From NCBI GenBank assembly GCA_016709545.1, contig JADJMO010000029.1, positions 1-64,000 of the forward strand: a stretch of DNA of 64,000 nucleotides, in the 5' to 3' direction. This document shows, piece by piece, positions 10,587-21,358 of the stretch (its first letter is position 1; each line of letters begins with the position of its first letter). The notes under the pieces are model-generated. The model did no database searches. It had not been told where the DNA came from and was given only the letters and a program-made list of their open reading frames with translations. Both the position numbers and the translations under genes were made by a program. Origin of the DNA: Myxococcales bacterium. Its GTDB lineage: Bacteria; Myxococcota_A; Polyangia; Polyangiales; JADJMO01.

Positions 10587-12944
10587 TCGGCCTTCGGCCG
10601 GTCCCGCTGCTCGGCGTCGCGCTCGGCGTTCTGGCCTGTGGGCCGCCGCCAGGCCTCCACGGCGCGGGCGCCAACGCAGCGCCCACCGTCTCGGTCGTGC
10701 AGGCCACCGGTCGACCGCGCCTCACGCTCGTGCGGCGCGAGGGCGATCCGCAGTCGGCCGTCGCCGTCGAGGTGCGCGGCGAAGGCCTCGGCCTCGCGCT
10801 GGTCGGCGCGCTGATCGGGAGCCGCCTCGGCGCGGCCGGCTTCACCGGCGTCGAGGTGCACGTGGGGCTCCGCTACGCACGCGTGCGCGCCCTCACGAGC
10901 GCGCTGAGCGAAGCCGTCGCCGACAAGGTCGACGCCGCGTGGAGCACGCCGGTCGCCAGCGCGGATCTACCGGCGCTGCAGCAGGCGCTCGAGGCCTATG
11001 GCGCGCGTCCCGTCGAGGACGCGGCGGTGAGCATCCCGGCCGCGTGTCTCGATCGCCCGACGCGTCCGCTGAGCTACCTGGCGCCTGCCAAGGAGTCGTT
11101 GGCCACCGTGGCGGAGTCCGCGCGCGTCGAGCTCGCGCGTCACGATCGGCTCAGCGTGGGCGTCGTGGGCATGGTCGGCGCCGAGGCCTTCGCGACCGCG
11201 TTTCGCGCGCGCCCCGCGCTGCCCGTCGGCGCGCCGCTCGTCGCCACGAGCCCGAGCGATGCCCCCACCATCACCTTCGCCGCCCAGGATCGCGTGCTCG
11301 TCACCGCTTCGGCGCTGCCCCGCGCGCAGGTGGGCGCGCTGATCGCCGTGCTCTCCGATCCCGCCGGCGCGCTCTCGCTCCGGCTCCGCGCGGTCGACGA
11401 CCTCGGGCTCGCCTCGGTGCGCGGCGCCGCCCACGCCGAGGGTGGGTGCGTGGTGGTCGAGGTCGCGCCCCCCGAGCAAGGAGTGGAACGAGTCGCGCGC
11501 GCTCGGACAGGCCGCCACCGCCGTCGACATCGCGCGCCAGGAGATCGCGCTCGCCGTCGAGGCGATCCACACCAGCGAGGAGGCTGCTGCCAATGCTGCC
11601 ATCGCCGGAGGCGGCGACCCGCGCGAGGCCGCCGATCGCGCCGCGTGGTGGGCGTTCCCCAGCACCACCCCCAAGGCCACGATCACCACGCCCACCTACG
11701 TGGCCGGCCCCGGGGCGCTCGCCGGTGGCACGAAGCTCACCCCCGAAATCGTGCTGCCGCCCCTGCACCCCAAGTGGATCGCGGCCCTCGATCGGGCGCG
11801 CATCGCCGGGGCGCGCGCCGAGCTCGAGCTCAAGAGCCGCGCCGAGGCCGGGCAGGGTCAGGTCGTCGCGTTGCTCGCCTCGACGTGCGGTGCCGGCCAC
11901 GAGGGGCTCGGCGACGCGGGCGTGGGGGCGCTCGCCGTGCACGCGCTCGCCGCGGCGTTCGTGCCCGACCCGTTCAAGGCCTCCACCTCGGCCGGTGTGA
12001 CGCTCGAGCCGTGGCCGACCGCGAGCGGGCTCGGGCTCCTCGCGCACGCCGCACCCAAGGAGGGCGAGTCCACCGACGCCCTCGCCCACCGCGTCGGTGA
12101 CGCCCTCGGCCGCGCGTTCCTCGCCACGCCGCTGCCGCGAGAGGCGTTCCTCGCCGCGCGCAACGAGACCCTCGCGCTGCTCTCCGCGCCCCCGAAGGGT
12201 GGCGACCTCGTGATTTCGGCGCTCGGCTCGCTCGCGCCCGCGCACCCGAGCTGGCTCGACCCGCGCGGCACGCTGGAGGCGGTCGCCAAGGCCTCGCCCG
12301 AGCTCGCGGATCTGCGCCTCGCCACGCTCCGGCGAGGGCCTCTGCGCCTCGCGGTCGTCGGGCCGGAGAGCGCGGCCAACAAGGTGGCGCGCGCCGCCGA
12401 GCGCTGGGTCCCGCGTCGCGCCGGCGAGTCGCGCACGTGCCCCGTCGAGGATCCGGGGATGCTCCCGAAGGGCCTCGTCCACGCGCGCACGGTCAAGGGC
12501 GGCACCGGCTTCGCGATCGCGGTGCCCGTGGACGACGGCCTCCGCGACGCGGGGCCGCTGCTCGCCGCGCTCCTCCAGGCCAAGCTCGAGCCCGAGCTCT
12601 CCGCGTTCGTCACCAGGGTCGAGGTGCGCTTCCTCCGTGGCGTCGGCCGCCACGCGCTCGTGGTCCTCGCCCTCGCCGCCGACGCCAACGTCGATCCGGC
12701 GGTGGCGCGCACGCGCACGCTGCTCGACAAGATCCGCGGCGGTGGCTTCGGCGACGACGACGTCGGGCTCGCCGACAAGAACGTGAAGGCCACCGCGCTC
12801 ACGCGCGCGCTCGATCCGCGCGCCCGCGTGGTCGACGTCTGGGTCGGCGCCGGCAAGCCGGTGGACGCCGCCGCCGTGCGCAAGGTGGCGGGGATCGTGC
12901 TGGTCGAGGAGCGTCACCAGCTGGTGATCGCGCACCTGAAGTGA
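10583..12944 (+). pseudogene. M16-like (LuxS/MPP fold) lipoprotein, frameshifted
   Basis: Two open frames join at a run of six C near 11468-11473. Dropping one C makes a continuous product of about 786 residues (VVEVAPP then KEWNESRALG). It starts with a lipoprotein signal (LLGVALGVLACG). Segments such as DRLSVGVVGMVGAEAF and RGPLRLAVVGPESAANKVA resemble M16-type metallopeptidase lobes, but I cannot find HxxEH or HxxDH, so it would be a non-catalytic M16-like protein. No ATG, GTG or TTG lies in the right place. The best start is the CTG at 10583, which overlaps the previous stop as CTGA. Given the clean homopolymer, the break may be a sequencing error. Confidence 0.55.
11585..11601 (+). repeat. 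TGCTGCCA-A-TGCTGCCA direct repeat, copy 1
   Basis: Two TGCTGCCA octamers with a 9-base period, inside the M16-like gene, encoding Ala-Ala-Asn-Ala-Ala. GCT and AAT codons are unusual against the GC-rich codon use of this gene. The same arrangement occurs at 39184-39200 and 48992-49008. Confidence 0.7.
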
Positions 12945-12976
12945 ACGGAGCGAGCGGCCGCCTCCACGGGCGGTCG
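12941..12976. repeat. GTGAACGGAGCGAGC plus hairpin repeat, copy 1
   Basis: GTGAACGGAGCGAGC (12941-12955), including the stop TGA of the M16-like gene, is followed by a hairpin with arms CGGCCGCC (12955-12962) and GGCGGTCG (12969-12976) and loop TCCACG. The same 15-mer and an almost identical hairpin occur at 36263-36321, also between convergent genes. There is no T-run, so this looks like a REP-type intergenic repeat or a bidirectional, Rho-assisted end. Confidence 0.65.
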
Positions 12977-12992
12977 CGACGGCCAACGAGAG

Positions 12993-13925
12993 CTACCGTC
13001 CGAGCAGCGCGTCCCAGCGGTGCACCGGGGCGAGCGGCGTGTGGGCCAGCTCCACCACCAGATCCGTCATCGCCCGGACGACCCACGAGAAGCTCTCCTC
13101 GCCCAGCGAGGACACGTCGAAGTCGGGCGCCGAGTTCATGAAGTCGATGGCGTACGGCACGCCGTCGCGGATGGCGAACTCGACCGTGTTCATGTCGTAG
13201 CCCAGCGCCTCGCAGAGGGTGCGCGCGTGGGCCTCACAGGTGGCCACGAGCTCGGCCGAGAGCGGCGGCATCGACTGCCGCGCGCCGCTGTAGCGCTCGA
13301 AGTGCGAGAGGCGCGGGTCCCAGGGGAGCGCCAGCACCTGCTTCTTGCCGACCACCACGCACCGCACGTACTGGCTCCACTCGATCGCCTCCTGGACGAT
13401 CATCGTGTTGCGCCCGGTGCGGTCGTAGGTGCGCAGGAGGTCGTCCTTGCTGGTGACCCGGTAGACGTCGCGGAAGCCACCGCCCCAGTGCGGCTTGACG
13501 AACATCGGAAAGCCGAGCTCCTTGCACATGCCGTCCCAGTCGAGCGGGTAGGCGAGGTTCTTGAGCGAGGCCTCCGAGACGTCGTCGCCGTAGGTCTTCG
13601 ACGGCAGTACGTAGGTCCTGGGCACCGGCACGCCGAGCCGCGCGGCGAGCGCTGTCCCGAAGGCCTTGTCGTCCGCGATGCGGAAGAACGGGTTGTTGAT
13701 GACGTGCGAGCCGGCGAGGGCCGCGAGCTTGAGCACGGGCTGGTAGCAGGCGATGTCGTGGCTGATGCGGTCGATCAGCACCTCGTAGGCCGGAGGCACG
13801 TCGACCCGCGTGAGGTCGATGGTCACGTACTCGCCGACGACCCCGGCCTCGCGGCGCGCGATCTCGGCGATCAACGCGTCGGGGAAGCTGCGTTCGCGCC
13901 CGACCAGGAGCCCCACCCGCTTCAT
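12993..13925 (-). CDS. ATP-grasp enzyme
   Basis: A 310-residue cytoplasmic ATP-grasp-fold ligase (carboxylate-amine or carboxylate-thiol type). Visible are the pre-ATP-grasp segment MKRVGLLVGRERSFPDALI, a central ATP-binding part FPMFVKPHWGGGFRDVYRV, VQEAIEWSQYVRCVVVGKK, and the metal-binding region MNTVEFAIRDGVPYAIDFMNSAPDFD with its Glu, Asp and Asn. The family resembles RimK and glutathione-synthetase-like proteins; the substrate is unknown. The ATG at 13925 lies 23 bases after the stop of the membrane Ser/Thr kinase, in the same direction, so kinase and ligase are likely one transcript. It ends convergently with the M16-like gene. Confidence 0.75.
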   Translation of the reverse strand: MKRVGLLVGRERSFPDALIAEIARREAGVVGEYVTIDLTRVDVPPAYEVLIDRISHDIACYQPVLKLAALAGSHVINNPFFRIADDKAFGTALAARLGVPVPRTYVLPSKTYGDDVSEASLKNLAYPLDWDGMCKELGFPMFVKPHWGGGFRDVYRVTSKDDLLRTYDRTGRNTMIVQEAIEWSQYVRCVVVGKKQVLALPWDPRLSHFERYSGARQSMPPLSAELVATCEAHARTLCEALGYDMNTVEFAIRDGVPYAIDFMNSAPDFDVSSLGEESFSWVVRAMTDLVVELAHTPLAPVHRWDALLGR

Positions 13926-13948
13926 GCAGTCATCCTCTCTCGGCGTGG

Positions 13949-15505
13949 CTACTTGCCGAACAGGTCTTTCCAGTAGAGCACGCCGATCACCGCCGCCTGC
14001 ACCACGATGAGCACCGCGAGCACGATCAGGATCGCGCGGCCGCGGTTCGACTTGGGGGTGACGGTGGTGGGGGGCGCCGACGTCTGGTGCGGGTTCGAGG
14101 TGGGCGCTCCATCGGTCCGCACACTCTCGTAGGTGGGGATCGGCTCCGCCATCGGGATCGGCTGCGACGGCGGCGCGTCGAACGCCGGCGGCGGCGCGGG
14201 GTAGGGGCCGCCGACCGGGCGACCGATCGCGAGCGCCGCCGGGAAGGTGGGCGCGACCTCTACCGGGAGTTCGCTCTCGCGCACCGCCACCGCCGTCGCG
14301 GCGAAGGGCTGTCGGATCGAGACGGGCGCCACGGGCAACCCCGTGGCGAGCTGCGTCGCCTTGAGCGTCGGCGAGATCGGCGGAGGCGTGGGCTCGAGCG
14401 GGTCGTAGCCGGAGCGCGTGCCCTCGCGGTGATGGATCGGGCTGCTCGCGGTCGGCATGCTGGGCCGCGCGAAAGACGGCGGCGGCGCGTCGGCGTAGGC
14501 GTTGCCGGTGCCCGCGGCGCGCTGGGCGGCGCGCTCGAGGGCCTGCTGGATGAACGCGCGCCGCTTGTCGTGGCTCTCGTGGAGGTACTGCCTCGTGAAC
14601 GCGGCCACGTCGTCGCTCGTGGTCGGCATGCGCAGCTCGGAGAGGGCGCCCTCGAGCGCGCGCTGCAACGCGGAGGCGCTCTCGAAGCGATAGCGCGGGT
14701 CGGGGGCGAGGCAGGCCTGCAGGATCGCGCGCACGATCTCGGGATACTCGGGGCCGAGTGGGTTCGGCGGCTGCCCGTGCATGAGCTGCTGGATGACGTC
14801 GGCCTCGCCGAGCGGCTCGTAGGGCTTGCGCCCAGTGAGCAGGTACTGGAGGCACGCGCCCACGGCCCACACGTCCACGCGGCGATCGATCTTGCCGGTG
14901 AGCGCCTGCTCGGGCGGCATGTAGTGGATCTTGCCCTTGAACGTGCCCGCCTCGGTCTCGGCGAGCATGCGGTTCTTGGCCTTCACGATGCCGAAGTCAA
15001 TCAGCTTGATGGCGCCGCGCGTGCTCACGAGGATGTTCTGGGGCGAGACGTCGCGGTGCACGACCTCGAGCGGTTGACCATGGTCGTCGCGGAGCTCGTG
15101 CGCCGCGTGCAACCCCGCGCACGTGTCGGCCATGATGCGCAGCGCGACGCCGACGGGGAACTGGCCCTGCGCCTTGGTCACCGCCATGCGCAGCCGCGAG
15201 AGCGCGTCGCCGTCGACGAGCTCCATCACCAGGTAGAGGACGCCGTTCACCTCGCCGAGGTCGATGATCTGCGCGACGTTCGGGTGCTCCACGCGCGAGG
15301 CGATGCGCGCCTCGTCGAGGAACATGTGCTCGAACTCCTTGTCGCGACCGAACTCGACCTTGATGGTCTTGATGGCGACGAGCTTCTCGAACCCGCGCGT
15401 GCCCGTCATGCGCGCGAGGCGGACGCTCGCCATGCCACCCTCGGCCAAGAGGCCGAGGATCTCGTAGCGGTCCAGCCGACTGCCGGGGGAGAGAGCGTTG
15501 GCCAA
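13949..15505 (-). CDS. Membrane-anchored Ser/Thr protein kinase
   Basis: About 518 residues. The N-terminal Hanks-type kinase domain has the Gly loop LLAEGGMASVRL, ATP lysine K46 in VAIKTI, the catalytic loop HRDVSPQN, metal site DFGIVKA, and MPPEQ in place of APE. A Pro/Ala/Ser-rich linker follows (several hundred residues), and a single membrane helix near the C-terminus, RAILIVLAVLIVVQAAVIGV, ends in WKDLFGK. The kinase therefore faces the cytoplasm with almost nothing outside. The frame is open further upstream, but that region overlaps the rpsL promoter. The TTG at 15505, seven bases after CTGGAG and directly before the conserved start of the kinase domain, is the more likely start. The ATP-grasp gene follows in the same direction. 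Confidence 0.85.
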   Translation of the reverse strand: MANALSPGSRLDRYEILGLLAEGGMASVRLARMTGTRGFEKLVAIKTIKVEFGRDKEFEHMFLDEARIASRVEHPNVAQIIDLGEVNGVLYLVMELVDGDALSRLRMAVTKAQGQFPVGVALRIMADTCAGLHAAHELRDDHGQPLEVVHRDVSPQNILVSTRGAIKLIDFGIVKAKNRMLAETEAGTFKGKIHYMPPEQALTGKIDRRVDVWAVGACLQYLLTGRKPYEPLGEADVIQQLMHGQPPNPLGPEYPEIVRAILQACLAPDPRYRFESASALQRALEGALSELRMPTTSDDVAAFTRQYLHESHDKRRAFIQQALERAAQRAAGTGNAYADAPPPSFARPSMPTASSPIHHREGTRSGYDPLEPTPPPISPTLKATQLATGLPVAPVSIRQPFAATAVAVRESELPVEVAPTFPAALAIGRPVGGPYPAPPPAFDAPPSQPIPMAEPIPTYESVRTDGAPTSNPHQTSAPPTTVTPKSNRGRAILIVLAVLIVVQAAVIGVLYWKDLFGK

Positions 15506-15573
15506 GCGGGCTCCAGACAGTTGACCACGGAACGAACGTTTCTGGCCAGAATCAGCGTCGGGCACGCGCCGCC

Positions 15574-15601
15574 TTGACAGCCGCGCGGAGGCCAGTAGAG
15601 T
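15574..15601 (+). promoter_or_regulatory. Sigma-70-type promoter for the rpsL operon
   Basis: TTGACA (15574-15579), a 16-base spacer and TAGAGT (15596-15601) precede rpsL by about 105 bases. It is the only good match in the divergent gap between the Ser/Thr kinase and rpsL. Transcription would start near 15608. Confidence 0.6.
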
Positions 15602-15632
15602 TCGCGCCCCCCTGTCCAACGGGGGCTGCCCT

Positions 15633-15652
15633 GGATCCCTCTTCGAGGGTCC
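15633..15652 (+). other. Hairpin in the rpsL leader
   Basis: CCCTC and GAGGG pair around a TTC loop (15637-15649) and the stem extends with GGA and TCC on either side of a bulge. It lies about 55 bases before rpsL in the transcribed leader. A role in translational feedback by a ribosomal protein is possible but not shown. Confidence 0.4.
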
Positions 15653-15705
15653 CCACGGCCTCGCCCCGTCCCTCCCCCTGAGACGCACACGAGACGCCGA
15701 AGACC

Positions 15706-16104
15706 ATGCCGACGATCAATCAGCTCGTGCACCAAGGCCGCGAAGTCCTCAAGAACAAGACGGCTTCCCCCGCGCTCAAGTCCTGCCCGCAGAAGCGCGG
15801 CGTCTGCGTCCGCGTGTACACGACCACGCCGAAGAAGCCGAACTCGGCGCTCCGCAAGGTCTGCCGCGTGCGTCTCACCAACGGGATGGAGGTCACCTCC
15901 TACATCCCCGGCGAGGGACACAACCTCCAGGAGCACTCGGTCGTCCTGATCCGCGGCGGCCGCGTCAAGGACCTCCCCGGCGTGCGCTACCACGTCGTCC
16001 GCGGCACGCTCGACGCCTCCGGCGCCGCGGGCCCGAGCTCGACCAACAAGGCGACCCGCAACCGCAAGCGCAGCAAGTACGGCGTCAAGCGCCCGAAGAC
16101 CTGA
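15706..16104 (+). CDS. rpsL: Small ribosomal subunit protein uS12
   Basis: A 132-residue ribosomal protein S12, part of the decoding centre. Conserved segments are MPTINQLV, CPQKRGVC, TTPKKPNSALRK, EGHNLQEHSVVLIRGGRVKDLPGVRYHVVRG and the basic tail. Both loops where streptomycin-resistance changes usually fall (PKKPNS and GRVKDLPG) carry the usual Lys residues, so no resistance change is seen. It is the first gene of the str cluster, behind the promoter at 15574-15601, and rpsG follows after 53 bases. Confidence 0.98.
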   Translation: MPTINQLVHQGREVLKNKTASPALKSCPQKRGVCVRVYTTTPKKPNSALRKVCRVRLTNGMEVTSYIPGEGHNLQEHSVVLIRGGRVKDLPGVRYHVVRGTLDASGAAGPSSTNKATRNRKRSKYGVKRPKT

Positions 16105-16157
16105 GCTCCCCAAGCCTCTGATTCCGATACCTCAGACCTCTAGCTGAAGAGACCAAG

Positions 16158-16628
16158 ATGCCCCGTCGTCGCGAAGTCCCCAAGCGCCGGATCAACCCGG
16201 ACCCGAAGTACAAGGACAAGCTGATCGCCAAGTTCATGAACACCGTCATGGTCGACGGCAAGAAGGCGGTCGCCGAGGGTATCGTCTACGGTGCGCTCGA
16301 GGTCGTGAAGACCCGCTTCAAGGAGGACCCGGTCGAGGTCTTCAAGAAGGCGATGGACAACGTCAAGCCGAAGCTCGAAGTGAAGAGCCGGCGCGTCGGC
16401 GGCGCGACCTACCAGGTCCCCGTCGAGGTGCGGCCCGAGCGTCGCGTGGCCCTCGCGATGCGCTGGATCGTCCAGTACGCCCGCGACCGTGGCGAGAAGA
16501 CGATGCGTGAGCGCCTCGCTGGCGAGCTGATGGATGCCTCGCAGCTCCGCGGCAACAGCGTCAAGAAGCGCGACGACACGCACAAGATGGCCGACGCCAA
16601 CAAGGCGTTCGCCCACTATCGTTGGTGA
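16158..16628 (+). CDS. rpsG: Small ribosomal subunit protein uS7
   Basis: A 156-residue ribosomal protein S7, which nucleates assembly of the 30S head on 16S rRNA. It begins MPRRREVPKRRI, has KFMNTVMVDGKKAVAEGIVY, the conserved VKSRRVGGATYQVPVEVRP and a C-terminal AFAHYRW. Length is the family norm. In other bacteria S7 represses its own operon by binding the rpsL-rpsG junction. Here the more striking structure lies after rpsG, before fusA. Confidence 0.98.
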   Translation: MPRRREVPKRRINPDPKYKDKLIAKFMNTVMVDGKKAVAEGIVYGALEVVKTRFKEDPVEVFKKAMDNVKPKLEVKSRRVGGATYQVPVEVRPERRVALAMRWIVQYARDRGEKTMRERLAGELMDASQLRGNSVKKRDDTHKMADANKAFAHYRW

Positions 16629-16699
16629 TCGGCTGATTGAGGCCTCCCGAAAAAGAGATGAACTTCTTCACATAGAGACCGGGTGTAGCCCCTCGAGCA

Positions 16700-16797
16700 C
16701 CGTCCCTCGCGGACGGCCGAAGCTCCCCCCGGACCCTCCCTCCGACACGAAGTAGCCCGACAAACAGCGGGCGAAAGTCGGGGGAGGGTTTTCGTTT
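16700..16797 (+). promoter_or_regulatory. Structured rpsG-fusA spacer with terminator-like hairpin
   Basis: The 205-base gap between rpsG and fusA holds three stems: CCGTCC/GGACGG (16700-16716), an inner GCCCG/CGGGC (16755-16772), and an outer stem of about 13 pairs, 16733-16746 with 16777-16789. The outer stem is followed directly by TTTTCGTTT (16789-16797). That is the shape of an intrinsic terminator, 37 bases before the fusA ATG. It could be an attenuator or could balance EF-G against the ribosomal proteins. Confidence 0.6.
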
Positions 16798-16833
16798 GAA
16801 CGAAGCCCCCCTGGAACCAAGGACGCACGACGC

Positions 16834-18954
<2,121 letters not shown>

Positions 18955-18971
18955 CGGCCGGAGAGAAGAAG

Positions 18972-19277
<306 letters not shown>

Positions 19278-19291
19278 GAAGAGAGGCCGCC

Positions 19292-19918
19292 ATGAAGTTC
19301 GACGTCTTCAACCTCAAGCGCGAGAAGACCGGAGAGATCGAGCTCTCCGACGCAGTGTTCGGCGCCGAGGTCAAGGAACAGCTCCACTACGAAGTGGTCA
19401 AGGCGCAGCTCGCCAGCCGGCGCGCCGGGACCCAGTCGGCAAAGACCCGCTCGGAGGTCTCCGGCTCGAGCAAGAAGCTCTACAAGCAGAAGGGCACGGG
19501 GCGCTCGCGCCACGGCTCGATCCGCGCCCCCGTGTACGTCGGTGGTGGTCGCGCTCACCCGCCGACCCCGCGTGACTGGTCCTACCGTCCGCCGCGTCAG
19601 GTTCGCGTCGGCGCGCTCAAGAGCGCGCTCTCGCTCCTCGCGAAGGAAGGCCGCCTGGTCGTGGTCGACGCGCTCAAGCTCGACGAGATCCGTACCAAGG
19701 GCCTCGTCTCGGCGCTCAACCTCCTCAAGGTCGAGTCTTCGGCGCTCCTCGTCGATGCCAAGGAGAACGACGCCCTGCGTCTCTCCGCGCGCAACCTCGA
19801 GAAGCACACCGTGCTGCCCCCCGAGGGCGTGAACGTCTACGACATCCTCCGCCACGACCACCTGGTCCTTTCCCAGGACGCGGCGAAGGCCCTCGAAGCG
19901 CGCTGCCTGCGCGTCTGA
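19292..19918 (+). CDS. rplD: Large ribosomal subunit protein uL4
   Basis: A 208-residue ribosomal protein L4, which lines the peptide exit tunnel. It has the conserved loop sequence SKKLYKQKGTGRSRHGSIRAPVYVGGG and the HPPTPRDWSYR-like region, then VVVDALKL, and ends ALEARCLRV. In Escherichia coli L4 is the autogenous repressor of the S10 operon; no leader of that kind can be recognised here because rpsJ follows fusA so closely. GAGAGG precedes the ATG. Confidence 0.97.
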   Translation: MKFDVFNLKREKTGEIELSDAVFGAEVKEQLHYEVVKAQLASRRAGTQSAKTRSEVSGSSKKLYKQKGTGRSRHGSIRAPVYVGGGRAHPPTPRDWSYRPPRQVRVGALKSALSLLAKEGRLVVVDALKLDEIRTKGLVSALNLLKVESSALLVDAKENDALRLSARNLEKHTVLPPEGVNVYDILRHDHLVLSQDAAKALEARCLRV

Positions 19919-19936
19919 GCTGAAGGAGCAGTTACG

Positions 19937-20233
19937 ATGACGCCCGAGCAGATCATCAAGCGGCCGATCCTCCTCACGGAGAAGGCCCGCATCGCGCAGG
20001 AGAACTCGAACAAGTTCTCGTTCGAGGTCGCCCTCCGCGCCAACAAGATCGAGATCAAGAACGCGGTGCAGTCCCTGTTCAAGGTGACGGTCACCGATGT
20101 CAACACGCTGATCGTGCGGGGCAAGATGCGCCGCATGGGCCGTGGTGTTGCCAAGACCCAGAACTGGAAGAAGGCGATCGTGACCCTCAAGCAGGGTGAC
20201 GCGATCAAGTTCTTCAGCGGCAGCGAGGAGTAG
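19937..20233 (+). CDS. rplW: Large ribosomal subunit protein uL23
   Basis: A 98-residue ribosomal protein L23, located at the exit of the peptide tunnel where signal recognition particle and trigger factor dock. It starts MTPEQIIKRPILLTEK, includes FEVALRANKIEIKNAVQSLFKV and the extended loop GKMRRMGRGVAKTQNWKKA. It lies 18 bases after rplD with GAAGGAG upstream, and rplB begins 4 bases after its stop. Confidence 0.97.
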   Translation: MTPEQIIKRPILLTEKARIAQENSNKFSFEVALRANKIEIKNAVQSLFKVTVTDVNTLIVRGKMRRMGRGVAKTQNWKKAIVTLKQGDAIKFFSGSEE

Positions 20234-20237
20234 TCCG

Positions 20238-21059
20238 ATGGCCGTCAAGTCCTACAAGCCGACCTCGCCGTCGCGTCGTTTCTACAACGACTACGACTTC
20301 AGCGATCTGTCCAAGAAGGCCCCCGAGCGCAGCCTGCTCGAGGTCCGCAAGTCGACCGGTGGTCGTAACCAGCACGGGCGCATCACCACGCGCTTCCGTG
20401 GCGGTGGCCACAAGCGTCGCTTCCGCGTCCTCGACTTCCGCCGCGACAAGATCGGCATCCCGGCCACCGTCGCCGCGCTCGAGTACGATCCCAACCGCAC
20501 GGGGCGCATCGCGCTCCTCCACTACGTCGACGGCGAGAAGCGCTACATCCTCGCGCCCGACGGCCTCAAGGTGGGCGACAAGATCGTCTCGTCGCGCAAC
20601 GCCGACATCAAGCCCGGCAACTCGCTGACCCTCCGCCACATCCCCCTCGGCACCGCGGTCCACGCGGTCGAGATGAAGATCGGCAAGGGCGGCCAGCTCG
20701 CTCGCTCCGCCGGCGTCGCCGCCCAGGTGATGGCCAAGGACGGCGACTACGCCCAGATCCGCCTGCCCTCGGGCGAGATCCGCAAGGTGCACCTCGACTG
20801 CCGCGCGACGGTCGGTCAGGTCTCCAACATCGAGCACCTGCACGTCTCGCTCGGCAAGGCCGGTCGTTCGCGCTGGCTCGGTCGCCGCCCGCACAACCGC
20901 GGTGTGACGATGAACCCGGTCGATCACCCGATGGGTGGAGGCGAGGGCCGTACCTCTGGTGGGCGCCATCCGTGCTCGCCGTGGGGTCAGCTCTCCAAGG
21001 GCAAGAAGACGCGCAACAACAAGCGCACCGACTCGATGATCATCAAGCGCCGCAAGTAG
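20238..21059 (+). CDS. rplB: Large ribosomal subunit protein uL2
   Basis: A 273-residue ribosomal protein L2, needed for subunit joining and the peptidyl-transferase centre. Conserved parts are MAVKSYKPTSPSRR, GRNQHGRITTRFRGGGHKRRFR, the segment VEMKIGKGGQLARSAG, and the universally conserved VDHPMGGGEG with its functional His. The ATG at 20238 follows GAGGAGT and leaves a 4-base gap after rplW; the open frame starts further upstream, but only inside rplW. Confidence 0.98.
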   Translation: MAVKSYKPTSPSRRFYNDYDFSDLSKKAPERSLLEVRKSTGGRNQHGRITTRFRGGGHKRRFRVLDFRRDKIGIPATVAALEYDPNRTGRIALLHYVDGEKRYILAPDGLKVGDKIVSSRNADIKPGNSLTLRHIPLGTAVHAVEMKIGKGGQLARSAGVAAQVMAKDGDYAQIRLPSGEIRKVHLDCRATVGQVSNIEHLHVSLGKAGRSRWLGRRPHNRGVTMNPVDHPMGGGEGRTSGGRHPCSPWGQLSKGKKTRNNKRTDSMIIKRRK

Positions 21060-21070
21060 GAGTCAGAGAG

Positions 21071-21358
21071 ATGCCCCGTTCCGTAAAGAAGGGCCCCTTC
21101 ATCGACGGCCACCTCCTCGAGAAGATCGAGGAGGCGGTGAAGACCAAGAACAAGAAGGTCATCAAGACCTGGTCGCGGCGTTCGACCATCGTCCCCGATG
21201 CGATCGGCCTCACCTTCGCGGTCCACAACGGCCGCAAGTTCGTCCCCGTGTTCGTCACCGAGAACATGGTCGGGCACAAGCTCGGCGAGTTCGCGCCGAC
21301 CCGCACGTTCCACGGCCACTCCGGCGACAAGAAGGCCAAGGTCAAGGGCAAGAAGTGA
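21071..21358 (+). CDS. rpsS: Small ribosomal subunit protein uS19
   Basis: A 95-residue ribosomal protein S19 of the 30S head. It starts MPRSVKKGPFIDGHL and contains KTWSRRSTIVPDAIGLTFAVHNGRKFVPVFVTENMVGHKLGEFAPTRTFHGHSG in typical order. The ATG at 21071 has AGAGAG upstream. In the standard S10 operon rplV, rpsC, rplP and others follow; here the next gene is a lipoprotein and the ribosomal run ends. Confidence 0.97.
   Translation: MPRSVKKGPFIDGHLLEKIEEAVKTKNKKVIKTWSRRSTIVPDAIGLTFAVHNGRKFVPVFVTENMVGHKLGEFAPTRTFHGHSGDKKAKVKGKK

Noticed and set aside
13949..14870. The ATP-grasp gene's frame extended upstream to 14870
   Set aside because: The upstream part is an antisense-like, Arg-rich reading of the kinase gene. 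MKRVGLLVGRER at 13925 is the natural start.
14870..15700. A longer N-terminus for the Ser/Thr kinase reaching 15688
   Set aside because: The extra 60 residues are Arg/Pro-rich, lie over the rpsL promoter, and have no resemblance to kinase N-termini.
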